This document shows, piece by piece, positions 8,826 through 16,802 of a DNA stretch of 45,317 bases (position 1 is its first letter; each line of letters starts with the position of its first letter). The notes under the pieces are model-generated. The model was not told the origin of the DNA. It did not search any database and was given only the letters and a program-made list of their open reading frames with translations. The stretch is taken from assembly GCA_016214125.1 (NCBI GenBank), contig JACRPC010000020.1, positions 1 through 45,317 on the forward strand, written 5' to 3'. The position numbers and the translations under genes are program-made. This DNA comes from Rhodospirillales bacterium. GTDB taxonomy: Bacteria; Pseudomonadota; Alphaproteobacteria; Rhodospirillales; WMHbin7.

Positions 8826-9602
8826 TCACTTCCACCCCGCCTGCGCGAGCCGGACATTCATCGCCCCAAAGGGCGCCGCCACGTCGCCGGGTTGAAACAG
8901 CACACCCGGCGTCGCATCGTCCCGCCACGCCTTGCAGCCGACGACCAAGAACGTTCCCGCGATATGGCGCAAGACGATGGTTCCTTCCTGGGCGAGTTCG
9001 TTCAAATAGGGATAGACGCCCCTCGTCTCGGGCGGCTGCGCGACATAGCTGGGAAACGCGTAGAAATCGTGCCAGGTGACGATGGAGTCCTGGGAGATCA
9101 TCGCCAGCGCCACCTCGCTGTCGGCCTTGACGCCCGCATAGCCGTGGTCCGCATCGACATGGATGTAATCGAAGAACGGCCCAACCCGCGCAAGATCATC
9201 GGTCATCCTCTCGCCCGCCGCGCGGAAGAGCTGGCGTATCTTCGCCCCTTCCGGTTTGCCCAAAAAGCACTGGCCAATCCGCGTGTCGCCCAGCATCGAT
9301 TGCAGGGTGTAGTCACCTCGGTCCGTTGGCGCCAAATCGAGCGTGAACACCTGAGCGCTGGCCGGAGAATTGGCCGCAAGCAAGAAGGTCGTGTGACCGG
9401 CGGCGGTGCCGAACTCAAGCAGCTTGGCGGGCTTGACATGCCGGATGAGCGCCGCGAGCACCAATTGTTCGTGCGGCAGCAAGACCGGCATCTGGTCGGG
9501 GCGGAATTTGAACAGATAGCTGCTGACGGTTAGCGGCAAATCGTCCTCGACGCCCGGAAAGAGCTCGGCCAGAGACGCGGTGGGAATCCTATTGGGGCGC
9601 AA
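8826..9602 (-). CDS. Class I SAM-dependent methyltransferase (Methyltransf_24-like)
   Basis: A 258-residue protein with motif I LLEFGTAAGHTTFLLA and the family-typical YIHVDADHGYAGVKADSE segment, where the acidic and His residues are those that bind metal or SAM in Methyltransf_24 enzymes. This group often methylates hydroxyls on sugars or natural products. The frame starts at TTG 9602, inside the last codons of the upstream radical SAM gene (14-base overlap). No internal ATG lies early enough to preserve the fold, so a TTG start is the best reading. It is the last gene of a four-gene leftward operon (14089 to 8826). It converges on the forward radical SAM gene, with 75 bases between their stops and no clear terminator hairpin. 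Confidence 0.85.
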   Translation of the reverse strand: MRPNRIPTASLAELFPGVEDDLPLTVSSYLFKFRPDQMPVLLPHEQLVLAALIRHVKPAKLLEFGTAAGHTTFLLAANSPASAQVFTLDLAPTDRGDYTLQSMLGDTRIGQCFLGKPEGAKIRQLFRAAGERMTDDLARVGPFFDYIHVDADHGYAGVKADSEVALAMISQDSIVTWHDFYAFPSYVAQPPETRGVYPYLNELAQEGTIVLRHIAGTFLVVGCKAWRDDATPGVLFQPGDVAAPFGAMNVRLAQAGWK

Positions 9603-11652
9603 GGCTCACCTCCCGTTTTGGCCCGACTGGAGAAATTGTGCGAAAGAATTTGCTGTAGTGCGAGCGCAGGAGAATTCGCCCCAAGCCCTCGATCGACGTT
9701 CCGTATTGGCGGACATAGAGGGCGATGAGTTCCTTCTGCTCTTGGCCATGAGCGAAGGCGAAGGCGCGCGGTTCGGGCAGCATGTGGGCGTCCGGATCGG
9801 CCTTGAAAAAGCCGGCCGCCAGAGTGGAAAAATCGTAATCGAGCAAAAGCACCCGTTCCTCGCCCACGTCGAGAAGGCGATCCTTCCTGGCTAGACTGAC
9901 CGCCTTCAATTGCCGCACATAGCCGTCCAACGCGGACCCGGGCACGGCTCGATCCTTCAGCAGGAAGAAGGCCGCATCATAGACCAATTCGTGCAATGGC
10001 CCCTGGCGCTCGAAGATGGCCTTGACCTTGGCGCGATAGAGTTCGCTGCCGCCCAATTCTCCGTTGACGAACTTCTCGATGATGCCCGGTGTCTCCAGGT
10101 AGGTCTTAATCTCCGACAACGTTGGAAACAGCTTGTCGACATTCTCCTTCAGATAGGCTTCGTAAATGTCCTTGAGCGGCGAGGCCGGCGCCGAGGCCTG
10201 GGCGTGGACATGCAAGAGGAACCGCGATGGCTTGATATCGAAGCGGGCCAGCAGTTCGATCACGTCCCTAAAAAGACCGCCATTGTAGAAAAGCTCGACG
10301 GAAAGGCTCAAGCCGCGGCAATCGAGGTAATCGGCGAAGCTGAGGCGGTCGCCTTCGACGCAAATTTCCTCGACCTCCGCCACCGGTACGTTTTTCCCCA
10401 AGATTTCGTAGACGCCATAGCAGCGCGGCAAAACGCGATAGCGCCCGACCAACCCATACCGCTCGCGGCTTTCCGCCGACCCGGCCTCGGTGCCGGGTAG
10501 CAGCATCATCTGATAGGCAAGAAGCGTGTTGATGCCCGCATCGATCATGCCGGTAATGCTGTCATAGTGGGCCTGCCGTGAATCGCCGGGCAGGCCCAGC
10601 ACGATTTCGCAATAGCTGTTGGCGCCCAGCGCTTCCGCCATGCGTCCCGCCTCGATGATGTGCTCGATCGAAATGTTGCGCCGGTTGGCGGCCTCAAGAA
10701 CGCGCGCGTCAAGCGATTGCACCGACATGGTCAAGATCAGGGCGCCGTTGAGGCGGCGCGCCGCCTCGATGATGCGCTGCTTCTGATTCTTGCCCGATGA
10801 ATTGCTCACGTATTTCGGCCAACCGTACGCCTTTTGCATTTCGGCAATGGCGTCGCAAGTGTCCAGGTCCTCTTTGTACATGCCGAAATTCGAATCGGTG
10901 ACCAAGAGATCGGGCGGATTGTTGCGTTGGGCGATATAGGCCAGATCCTGGCGAATCCGGGCCAGACTTGAACGCTGCACCTTGTTGAAATAGGGGTTGC
11001 CCTCGATGCAAAAGGTGCAGCCGAAAGGACAGCCTCGGTTGGTCTCGATCATCGGCGTCAGGACGCCATCGAAGAACTTATCCAAAAGACCGGCAAGATA
11101 GGGCGAGGGCACATCGTCCAGGCTGTTCAGCCGGGCCAAGGGATCGCCCTTTATCAAGTGTTCATGGCGCAAATAGTGAACGCCCGGAAAGGTTCGACCG
11201 CCTTCGGTCAGCACGGTGAGGTCGAGCCCGGATTCCAAAAGGGCCTTCAACAGGCCCGCGAAGGCCATCTCCCCTTCCTTGACCACATAAAAATCAATGG
11301 CGGGATGCGCCGCCAGAAAGCTCCGCTGCTTTTCTTCTTCCATGGGATAATTCGGCCCGCCGAACACCACAACGGTTTGCGGCCTGACTCGTTTGATCGC
11401 GGTTGCGTAGGCGTGCGCCAATTCGACGTTCCAAAGGTAATTCGAAAAGCAGGCGATGGCGGGCAGCCTTTCAGCGAGAAAGCGCGAAAAGTCCGCCGGG
11501 TATTTGAAGATCTCGGTCTCAATCGCCTCGCCCGCCGCCGCCCGCGCCGCCGAAGCAATCCTGGAAATGCCATAGGGAAAGGTGTTCGCAGCAACGACTT
11601 GCCCGGTGTGCGTGAGATCGGCAAAGGTGACGAGGATTTTGCCGGCGGTCAT
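9589..11652 (-). CDS. B12-domain-type radical SAM enzyme
   Basis: A 687-residue protein. Residues 1-180 form a Rossmann-like cobalamin-binding-type domain (VVVFGGPNYP near 95-104 and YVVKEGEMAFAGLLKAL near 122-138), but the base-off DxHxxG motif is absent. Then comes the radical SAM core with C208-x3-C212-x2-C215 in NRGCPFGCTFC. Later core segments include SVQSLDARVLEAANR and YCEIVLGLPGDS. About 250 further residues follow the core and resemble nothing I can name. Enzymes of this architecture methylate unactivated carbons or rearrange substrates; without DxHxxG, cobalamin use is uncertain. Its ATG overlaps the upstream methyltransferase stop (ATGA), so both are co-transcribed with the genes on either side. 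Confidence 0.9.
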   Translation of the reverse strand: MTAGKILVTFADLTHTGQVVAANTFPYGISRIASAARAAAGEAIETEIFKYPADFSRFLAERLPAIACFSNYLWNVELAHAYATAIKRVRPQTVVVFGGPNYPMEEEKQRSFLAAHPAIDFYVVKEGEMAFAGLLKALLESGLDLTVLTEGGRTFPGVHYLRHEHLIKGDPLARLNSLDDVPSPYLAGLLDKFFDGVLTPMIETNRGCPFGCTFCIEGNPYFNKVQRSSLARIRQDLAYIAQRNNPPDLLVTDSNFGMYKEDLDTCDAIAEMQKAYGWPKYVSNSSGKNQKQRIIEAARRLNGALILTMSVQSLDARVLEAANRRNISIEHIIEAGRMAEALGANSYCEIVLGLPGDSRQAHYDSITGMIDAGINTLLAYQMMLLPGTEAGSAESRERYGLVGRYRVLPRCYGVYEILGKNVPVAEVEEICVEGDRLSFADYLDCRGLSLSVELFYNGGLFRDVIELLARFDIKPSRFLLHVHAQASAPASPLKDIYEAYLKENVDKLFPTLSEIKTYLETPGIIEKFVNGELGGSELYRAKVKAIFERQGPLHELVYDAAFFLLKDRAVPGSALDGYVRQLKAVSLARKDRLLDVGEERVLLLDYDFSTLAAGFFKADPDAHMLPEPRAFAFAHGQEQKELIALYVRQYGTSIEGLGRILLRSHYSKFFRTISPVGPKREVSLAPQ

Positions 11653-12998
11653 TTCGGCATCAAATGGTCCAAGAGAGGCTCAAAGGCCAGCAGGCGAACC
11701 AGCCTCTTCTCCCCAAGGAAATCGTCGAAGGCCCGGCCGATGGGAGAGGGGCGGATCGGCATCAGATAGGTAAGCGCCCCAATATTGACCCCATGAGCGG
11801 CGAATTGCCTGGACAAGGCCTGCGTCACCTCGTCGTGCCGGCTATAGGCGGCGATGACGACGGTCTTGATGAGCCCCGAACGGACGCCGGCCGCCAATTC
11901 TTCGAACGAGGTCAGCGGCACGCCGTTGAAACAATAGGTGGCGCGCAAAGTCTCCTGCCGGGCGTCGACGACATAATGAATTTGCCGAAGCGGATGGACG
12001 CGCCAGAAGTCATCGATCACCTCCCACCAGCCGACGATGGCGACGGAGGGCTGATCGAGTGCCACCAAGGCCGCCTGGGATTGCGCCGTAAAGGAGCGCA
12101 ACAACCGGTCGAGCAGATCGCGCGTTTTCGCCGCCCCGCCTTCGAAGCCGGCCGGCTTGGCGGGCGGACGCTTTTCAAAAACCCAAAAGCGGATCGTTTG
12201 GTGCGGGTGAATCGGGCTGTTCTCAACGAATTCGCTCTTTAGGCTGAGCCCTTGGGTCTCGCAAAGCGCCGTCAGATTGATCCGGTTGTAATAGACCCAC
12301 ATGGTGGCGCCACGCCAAATGTCCTCCATATGCCCGTTTCGTCCATCCGGCGTGTTGGAAACGGTTTCAACGAAGTAATTGCCGATCGAAATGACCAGCA
12401 TGCCGTTGTCACGCAGAAGCGCCGCCGCCTTGGCGATCGATTGGGCGGGTGTCGGGGAGCAATAGAGGCTGTTCAGAAACACGATCCCGTCGAAGGGTCG
12501 GTCGTCGGCGTAGTGATCGATGACGCCCAGCTTGACGCGGTCCTTGTTGAAATGGCTTTGGCCGAAGACGACGGCGTCGATGCTGGGCTCGAGAGTTGTG
12601 AATTCGAAATCATCGAATGCCGTGGGACAGCCCGCCGATCCCACATCCAGCCAGCGCCGATGGGCCGTCGGCGTCGTCAGGCGATGCAGAATCCCATGCA
12701 GTTGCTTGTAGTGCAGCAACTGCCCCTCCATGACGTGGGCGCGCAGAACGCTCAGCCGGTCTTCGCCGCAGCCATCGTAATAAGCCTCGCCGTAATCGCT
12801 TACCTTCGCCGGCGGCTTGATTTCCAAGGGCAGGCGAAGAATGGCCCCACAGGAAACGCACATGGCCAGATACTGGCTCATGTCCTTGCTAACCCGATTG
12901 TACTGGTTGACGTAATTGACGAAATTCATGACGACGTCGAACGCCGTGCCCTGACAAAGCGGACAGGCGCAGACGAGACTGGGACCTTCACGATTCAT
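11649..12998 (-). CDS. Zinc-ribbon SAM methyltransferase, sugar C-methyltransferase-like three-part architecture
   Basis: A 449-residue protein. A zinc-ribbon-like N-terminus has CACPLCQG (residues 10-17) and CVSCGAI further on. The central methyltransferase region contains WLDVGSAGCPTAFDDFEF and GIVFLNSLYCSPTPAQS. The C-terminal Rossmann-like domain contains VAIVGWWEVIDDFWRV and TVVIAAYSRHDEVTQAL. This order (Zn ribbon, methyltransferase, C-terminal nucleotide-fold domain) is that of sugar C-methyltransferases such as those of deoxysugar pathways, but motif I is atypical (DVGSAGC). It is ATGA-coupled on both sides to radical SAM genes. Methylation of an NDP-sugar or of the glycan product is likely; the exact carbon or hydroxyl is unknown. 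Confidence 0.85.
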   Translation of the reverse strand: MNREGPSLVCACPLCQGTAFDVVMNFVNYVNQYNRVSKDMSQYLAMCVSCGAILRLPLEIKPPAKVSDYGEAYYDGCGEDRLSVLRAHVMEGQLLHYKQLHGILHRLTTPTAHRRWLDVGSAGCPTAFDDFEFTTLEPSIDAVVFGQSHFNKDRVKLGVIDHYADDRPFDGIVFLNSLYCSPTPAQSIAKAAALLRDNGMLVISIGNYFVETVSNTPDGRNGHMEDIWRGATMWVYYNRINLTALCETQGLSLKSEFVENSPIHPHQTIRFWVFEKRPPAKPAGFEGGAAKTRDLLDRLLRSFTAQSQAALVALDQPSVAIVGWWEVIDDFWRVHPLRQIHYVVDARQETLRATYCFNGVPLTSFEELAAGVRSGLIKTVVIAAYSRHDEVTQALSRQFAAHGVNIGALTYLMPIRPSPIGRAFDDFLGEKRLVRLLAFEPLLDHLMPK

Positions 12999-14089
12999 CG
13001 ACGATCCTCACGCGGGCTGGGCGCGGCGGGCTTTCTCGTCATGCCGGCGTAACAGGTGTTCGATTGCGAGCGATCATTGACCTCGATCCGGGCGACCGAT
13101 TTCGTGCGGCAATGGGCGCAGTCGCGGCAATCGGGATTCATGCGATCGGGATCGTTAACGCCAAGGCGAAACGCCGCCAGTTCGGGTCCGTTCCAGATCG
13201 CGCCCAGCGTTCGCGTTCCCAAGTTCCCGAGGCGGACCGACGCCACCGGGCAGGGAAAGACATCGAGGTTCGGCTGAATCGAGAGCCGGTGCCAAGGAAT
13301 ATGGCAGGCGCGGTGGCCGAGATCCAAGGTCTCGCGCGCATTTTCTTCCAGAGTGCCGCTTTGCAGAACCAGCTTGACGCCCCTTTCCTTGGCATAAGCC
13401 TGGGCCGAGCGGGCGGCGTTGCGGAAGGCCTCTTGGTTCAGGATGGGAATCTTGCTTACGAAGAACTCATCATACGCGATCAGCGAAGTGACTTGAACGC
13501 CCTCCGTCATGTCGAAACGCCGGGCGAAATCGATCGCCATGGGCAAATCGTTCAAGGTGTCGCTCATGGCGACGGTGGAAAGGCGCAACTGCGGAAGATG
13601 GGTTTGGCGCTGGCGTTTCAACTGGTTCAGATGGGTGAGGTTCTCTTGAACGCGCGCGAAGGCGTCGCTGCCCATATGTTTCTTGTATGCGGCGGTGTCG
13701 AATCCGGTGACCGATACGGTCAGAAAAGTCAGCCTCCCCACCAGCGCTCCGGCAATTTCGGGACCGAGAAGAACACCGTTGGTCGAGAAATAGGTTTCGA
13801 TCTCATGGCAGCAGACCTGCTCGAAGATCGGCAGAAAATCCTTGCAGGTGAGCGGCTCGTACTTGCTGAACAAAGTCAATTTTTTGATCTTGGGAAGATC
13901 GGGACCGAGCGCGGCGCTGAATTGGCCGGCGGTGATCTGCGTCGACTGCGGGGGATCGAAATAGCTGAGATGGCAGAAGGTGCAGCGCAGATTGCATTTC
14001 GAGCTCAAGTCGATGTCGATGTGAACCGGAAAAGCATCGGCCACCGGCTCATCGTTCGAGGGTGAAAGCGTGCTGCCCATTGGGTCCAT
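12995..14089 (-). CDS. Radical SAM/SPASM enzyme
   Basis: A 364-residue protein and first gene of the leftward operon 14089-8826. AGGA lies five bases before the ATG at 14089. The cluster motif is C32-x3-C36-x2-C39 in SKCNLRCTFCHLSYFD. The C-terminus has a SPASM/twitch-like set: CHIPWHRLSIQPNLDVFPCP, then NPDCRDCAHCRTKS. The SIQPNLDVFPCP and LGNLGTRTLGAIWNG pattern is typical of SPASM proteins, where the auxiliary clusters anchor substrate or relay electrons. No small precursor-peptide gene is seen between it and the divergent neighbour. It probably modifies a small molecule or sugar in this pathway. Confidence 0.9.
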   Translation of the reverse strand: MDPMGSTLSPSNDEPVADAFPVHIDIDLSSKCNLRCTFCHLSYFDPPQSTQITAGQFSAALGPDLPKIKKLTLFSKYEPLTCKDFLPIFEQVCCHEIETYFSTNGVLLGPEIAGALVGRLTFLTVSVTGFDTAAYKKHMGSDAFARVQENLTHLNQLKRQRQTHLPQLRLSTVAMSDTLNDLPMAIDFARRFDMTEGVQVTSLIAYDEFFVSKIPILNQEAFRNAARSAQAYAKERGVKLVLQSGTLEENARETLDLGHRACHIPWHRLSIQPNLDVFPCPVASVRLGNLGTRTLGAIWNGPELAAFRLGVNDPDRMNPDCRDCAHCRTKSVARIEVNDRSQSNTCYAGMTRKPAAPSPREDRR

Positions 14090-14436
14090 CTCATCCTAAG
14101 CGCCGAGGCCTCTGTCCACCACACCTCTACCCAAATCGGCCGGCGTTCCGGGTCGGGCGGGATGGGAACTAGCGCCACGGAGCCCCATTTCGAACGTCGA
14201 ACGCCTTTCCCGGCAAGAGCCGAATATCGTGATTAGTATAGTCCGCGGCGCTCGCCGGAGCGACGTGAAAATGTCCAAAATTCGCCGGATTGGCGGAGCG
14301 GCGGCACCCCACCGGCACTCAAGTCCGATTGCATGGTGAGGCCAGATCGGGTCAAATGAAAACCGAACGAGCCCCGCCTTTGGCCACGGCGGGGGCTTTG
14401 CTGTCGGGCGGGCCTCTTCAACGGATGGCGCGATCC
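14090..14436. other. Divergent intergenic region (347 bases)
   Basis: This gap separates the leftward operon starting at 14089 from the rightward radical SAM gene at 14437, so it should contain promoters for both. I see a TATAGT-like hexamer at 14237-14242, but no convincing -35 at 16-18 bases from it on either strand. The inverted pair CCGAT (14325-14329) and ATCGG (14346-14350) precedes a strong GC hairpin (see the terminator entry). A short transcript, either an attenuated leader or a small RNA, could lie in about 14250-14400. I find no protein-coding frame with gene-like composition. Confidence 0.5.
14370..14399 (+). terminator. Rho-independent-type hairpin upstream of a radical SAM gene
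   Basis: AGCCCCGCC (14370-14378) pairs with GGCGGGGGCT (14388-14397) with one bulged G, around a nine-base loop, and is followed by a short T run. The T-rich side is on the + strand only. It lies 38 bases before the start chosen for the next gene and far from any annotated forward gene end. It therefore implies an unannotated short forward transcript or a leader attenuator. The T tract is short, so termination may be partial. Confidence 0.5.
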
Positions 14437-15864
14437 ATGGATATTCTGCTTTGCGACATTCCGATGTCGGCGGAAGCCAAGTTTGGCCGGTTCCGGCATT
14501 TGGGAAGCGCCTCGCCCCCCTACAACATCCTTTTGCTCGGCACCATCTTGACGAGGCGGGGCCACAACGTCCGGCTGACGACGGAAGATCAGTCTTTGGA
14601 GGAGGTGGCCGGCCTAGCCCGGGAGTTCAACCCCCAGGTCATCGGCGCAACCTTCATGACCATGGGCTATCCAAGACTCAAGGCCTTCACCCAAACCATG
14701 AAGCGCGCCGCCCCCAAGGCGCTTCTGATCGCCGGCGGCTATCACGCTTCGATCTACCCCGAAGCGGTGCTGGCGACCCATCCGCTTCTGACCGCCGTGT
14801 TCAAGGGCGAATCCGAAATCAGCCTGCCCCAATTCCTCGACGTCACGAAGGGCGGCGCCTTCGCCCCCTCGGACTTGCGCGAGGTGCCTGGGATTGCCTT
14901 CCGGACCGAAGCGGGCGCCATCGAAACGACGCTTCCCGCCCCCTTGATCGACGATCTGGATACCCTGCCCTTTCCCGACTATGACCTTATTCCAGACTTC
15001 TTCGAACGCTTCCGGCCGGCCGTTACGCGCCACTATTTCCGCACCCCGCAGGCCTATTTCCTCACCGGACGCGGCTGCCCCTACTCCTGCCATTTCTGCG
15101 GCCGCTTGATCTTGGGGCGGAAGATCCGGCAAAACTCGCCGGATTACACGGTCGCGCTGATCGAACACGCGCGCAAACGCCATCACATCCGCAGCATGCT
15201 GTTCGCCGACGAATTCTTTACCGTCAACAAGAAGACGATGCGCGCGTTGACCGCCCTCTTGCACAAACACGACCTGCACACGATCGACTGGTCCTGCAAT
15301 GGGCGGGTCAATGTCATGGATGAGGACTACGCCCGGATGCTGAGCCAGGCCGGCTGCCGCCAGATCGGCTTCGGAATCGAGTCGGGCTCACAGAAAATAC
15401 TCGACCTGCTCAACAAGAACGACACGGTGGAGGCGCAGGCCAAAGCCCTGCAGGCGGCGGTGGCGGGCGGCATCGAGGCCTATGGCAGCTTCATCATCGG
15501 CTCGCCCGGGGAAACGCGCGAAACGCTTGAGGAAACGCACCGCTTCGTGCTGGACGCGCCCCTCGCCTACATCAGCACCTGCTTTTTCACGCCCTTGCCG
15601 GGAAGCTACTATTGGAACCCCGAGGCCTACGCCCCCTATGGCACGTTGATCGACGACAATCTTGAGAATTACAACACCTTCTCGGGCATTCCCTTCCTGC
15701 CGCATGGCCTTGGCCGGGACGATCTTCTTGCCTTCCAAAGACGCCTTTACCGCGATTTCTATCTTAGGCCGTCGCGTTTCTTGGCCGAATTCCGCCACAT
15801 CGCCAATCCCACCAGTTGGCGCTACGCGATCCGGATCGCCCAGGGCCTGGTGTTGGCCGGTTAA
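14437..15864 (+). CDS. B12-domain-type radical SAM enzyme
   Basis: 475 residues from ATG 14437, where the domain begins (MDILLCDIP). The open frame runs back to 14290, but that part is not protein-like and crosses the terminator hairpin. ATG 14425 is an alternative start. Residues 1-150 form the Rossmann-like B12-type domain with LLIAGGYHASIYP, lacking DxHxxG. The core motif is C214-x3-C218-x2-C221 in GRGCPYSCHFCGR, followed by ADEFFTVNK and GFGIESGSQKILDLLNK. The build resembles anaerobic methyltransferase/cyclase-type (BchE/HpnJ-like) proteins. It is alone on this strand between two leftward operons. Its TAA shares the palindrome TTAA (15861-15864) with the stop of the convergent glycosyltransferase gene. 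Confidence 0.9.
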   Translation: MDILLCDIPMSAEAKFGRFRHLGSASPPYNILLLGTILTRRGHNVRLTTEDQSLEEVAGLAREFNPQVIGATFMTMGYPRLKAFTQTMKRAAPKALLIAGGYHASIYPEAVLATHPLLTAVFKGESEISLPQFLDVTKGGAFAPSDLREVPGIAFRTEAGAIETTLPAPLIDDLDTLPFPDYDLIPDFFERFRPAVTRHYFRTPQAYFLTGRGCPYSCHFCGRLILGRKIRQNSPDYTVALIEHARKRHHIRSMLFADEFFTVNKKTMRALTALLHKHDLHTIDWSCNGRVNVMDEDYARMLSQAGCRQIGFGIESGSQKILDLLNKNDTVEAQAKALQAAVAGGIEAYGSFIIGSPGETRETLEETHRFVLDAPLAYISTCFFTPLPGSYYWNPEAYAPYGTLIDDNLENYNTFSGIPFLPHGLGRDDLLAFQRRLYRDFYLRPSRFLAEFRHIANPTSWRYAIRIAQGLVLAG

Positions 15865-16802
15865 CGTTCGACGTAGTTGCGGCCCGGCAGACTCTGACCC
15901 AGCTTGGGATCGAACTTGGCGCTGGAGACCCGCACGATGTCCCCCATGATGCCAAGCCCAGCCAGAATCGCCGTGGCGCAGCCCAGAATCACGTACATCA
16001 AAGCCAATTTCTCGGAAACGAAGACCATCAGGAGGGCGGGCAGCCCCACGAAGATCAGCAGAAGAATGGCGAGGATGCCGAAGATCTTGATGGGATTGAA
16101 GAAGGTTGTGCCCTGGACGACGAGTTGAACCATGCGCAACGTGTCGCGGAAATGGCTGATCTTGCTGTCGCCCTTGCGGCTGGCGTAGTCGGTGGGAACG
16201 TAGTCGACGAACAGGGCGTTGCCGACGGCAAGCAGCGTGATCGTCGTCGTGAACGAAAAGGTGTCGCACAGAAAGGGGAAAAAGGTCATCGCCAGTTCGC
16301 GCCGGAACAGTCGGAAGCCGCTGTTGGGGTCGAGAATCTTCTTGTTGGCAATGATGACGAATAATTTTAGGAAGACGCGCCGGAATAGGCCCTTGAGCCA
16401 TCGGTCGCGCTGCAGCACGTTGCGCCGGGTTGCGATCACCATGTCGAAGCCCATGCCCATGCGCTCGATCAGCCGCGGCAGCATTTCGATTTCATAGGTG
16501 CCGTCGGCATCGACGATGCCGAGCCAGGCATAGCGGGCGGCCAGAATTCCCGTCTTGATGGCGCTGCCATAGCCGCTGTTCAGGGGCAGGCTGATGATAT
16601 GAATCCCCGAAAGTCCCTCCAGGGTCCGCAGAGTGCCGTCGGTCGAGCCGTCGTTGACGACAATGATTTCGTGGTCCATCCCGGTCCGAGCGAGCACGGC
16701 CTTCAGGCGTTCCACGGTCGCCGCAACGCCCGCTTCCTCGTTGTAGGCCGGGATGATGAAAGAAAGGCCTGGCGCCTCGTTCGTTACCTCAGCGGCTCCC
16801 AT
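15861..16802 (-). CDS. GT2 glycosyltransferase with C-terminal membrane anchors (DPM1/GtrB-like)
   Basis: A 313-residue protein. The GT-A domain shows FIIPAYNEEAG, VVNDGSTDGT and the metal/nucleotide motif DADGTYE (near residue 110), as in dolichol- or undecaprenyl-phosphate sugar transferases. Two hydrophobic segments near residues 230-290 (FGILAILLLIFVGLPALLMVF and LALMYVILGCATAILAGLGI) anchor it in the inner membrane. GGAGGG precedes the ATG at 16802. Such enzymes load a single sugar onto a polyprenyl phosphate carrier for later transfer outside the cytoplasm, which points to an envelope-linked product. The gene overlaps the end of the asparagine-synthetase-like gene by 19 bases and is likely co-transcribed with it. 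Confidence 0.92.
   Translation of the reverse strand: MGAAEVTNEAPGLSFIIPAYNEEAGVAATVERLKAVLARTGMDHEIIVVNDGSTDGTLRTLEGLSGIHIISLPLNSGYGSAIKTGILAARYAWLGIVDADGTYEIEMLPRLIERMGMGFDMVIATRRNVLQRDRWLKGLFRRVFLKLFVIIANKKILDPNSGFRLFRRELAMTFFPFLCDTFSFTTTITLLAVGNALFVDYVPTDYASRKGDSKISHFRDTLRMVQLVVQGTTFFNPIKIFGILAILLLIFVGLPALLMVFVSEKLALMYVILGCATAILAGLGIMGDIVRVSSAKFDPKLGQSLPGRNYVER

Noticed and set aside
7590..14089. Ribosomally made peptide pathway driven by the SPASM radical SAM enzymes
   Set aside because: No short precursor-like gene next to either enzyme and no peptidase or ABC exporter typical of such pathways.
14285..14350. tRNA-like or riboswitch-like look of the leader before the terminator hairpin
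   Set aside because: No cloverleaf, T-loop or known riboswitch core could be drawn; only the hairpin is supported.
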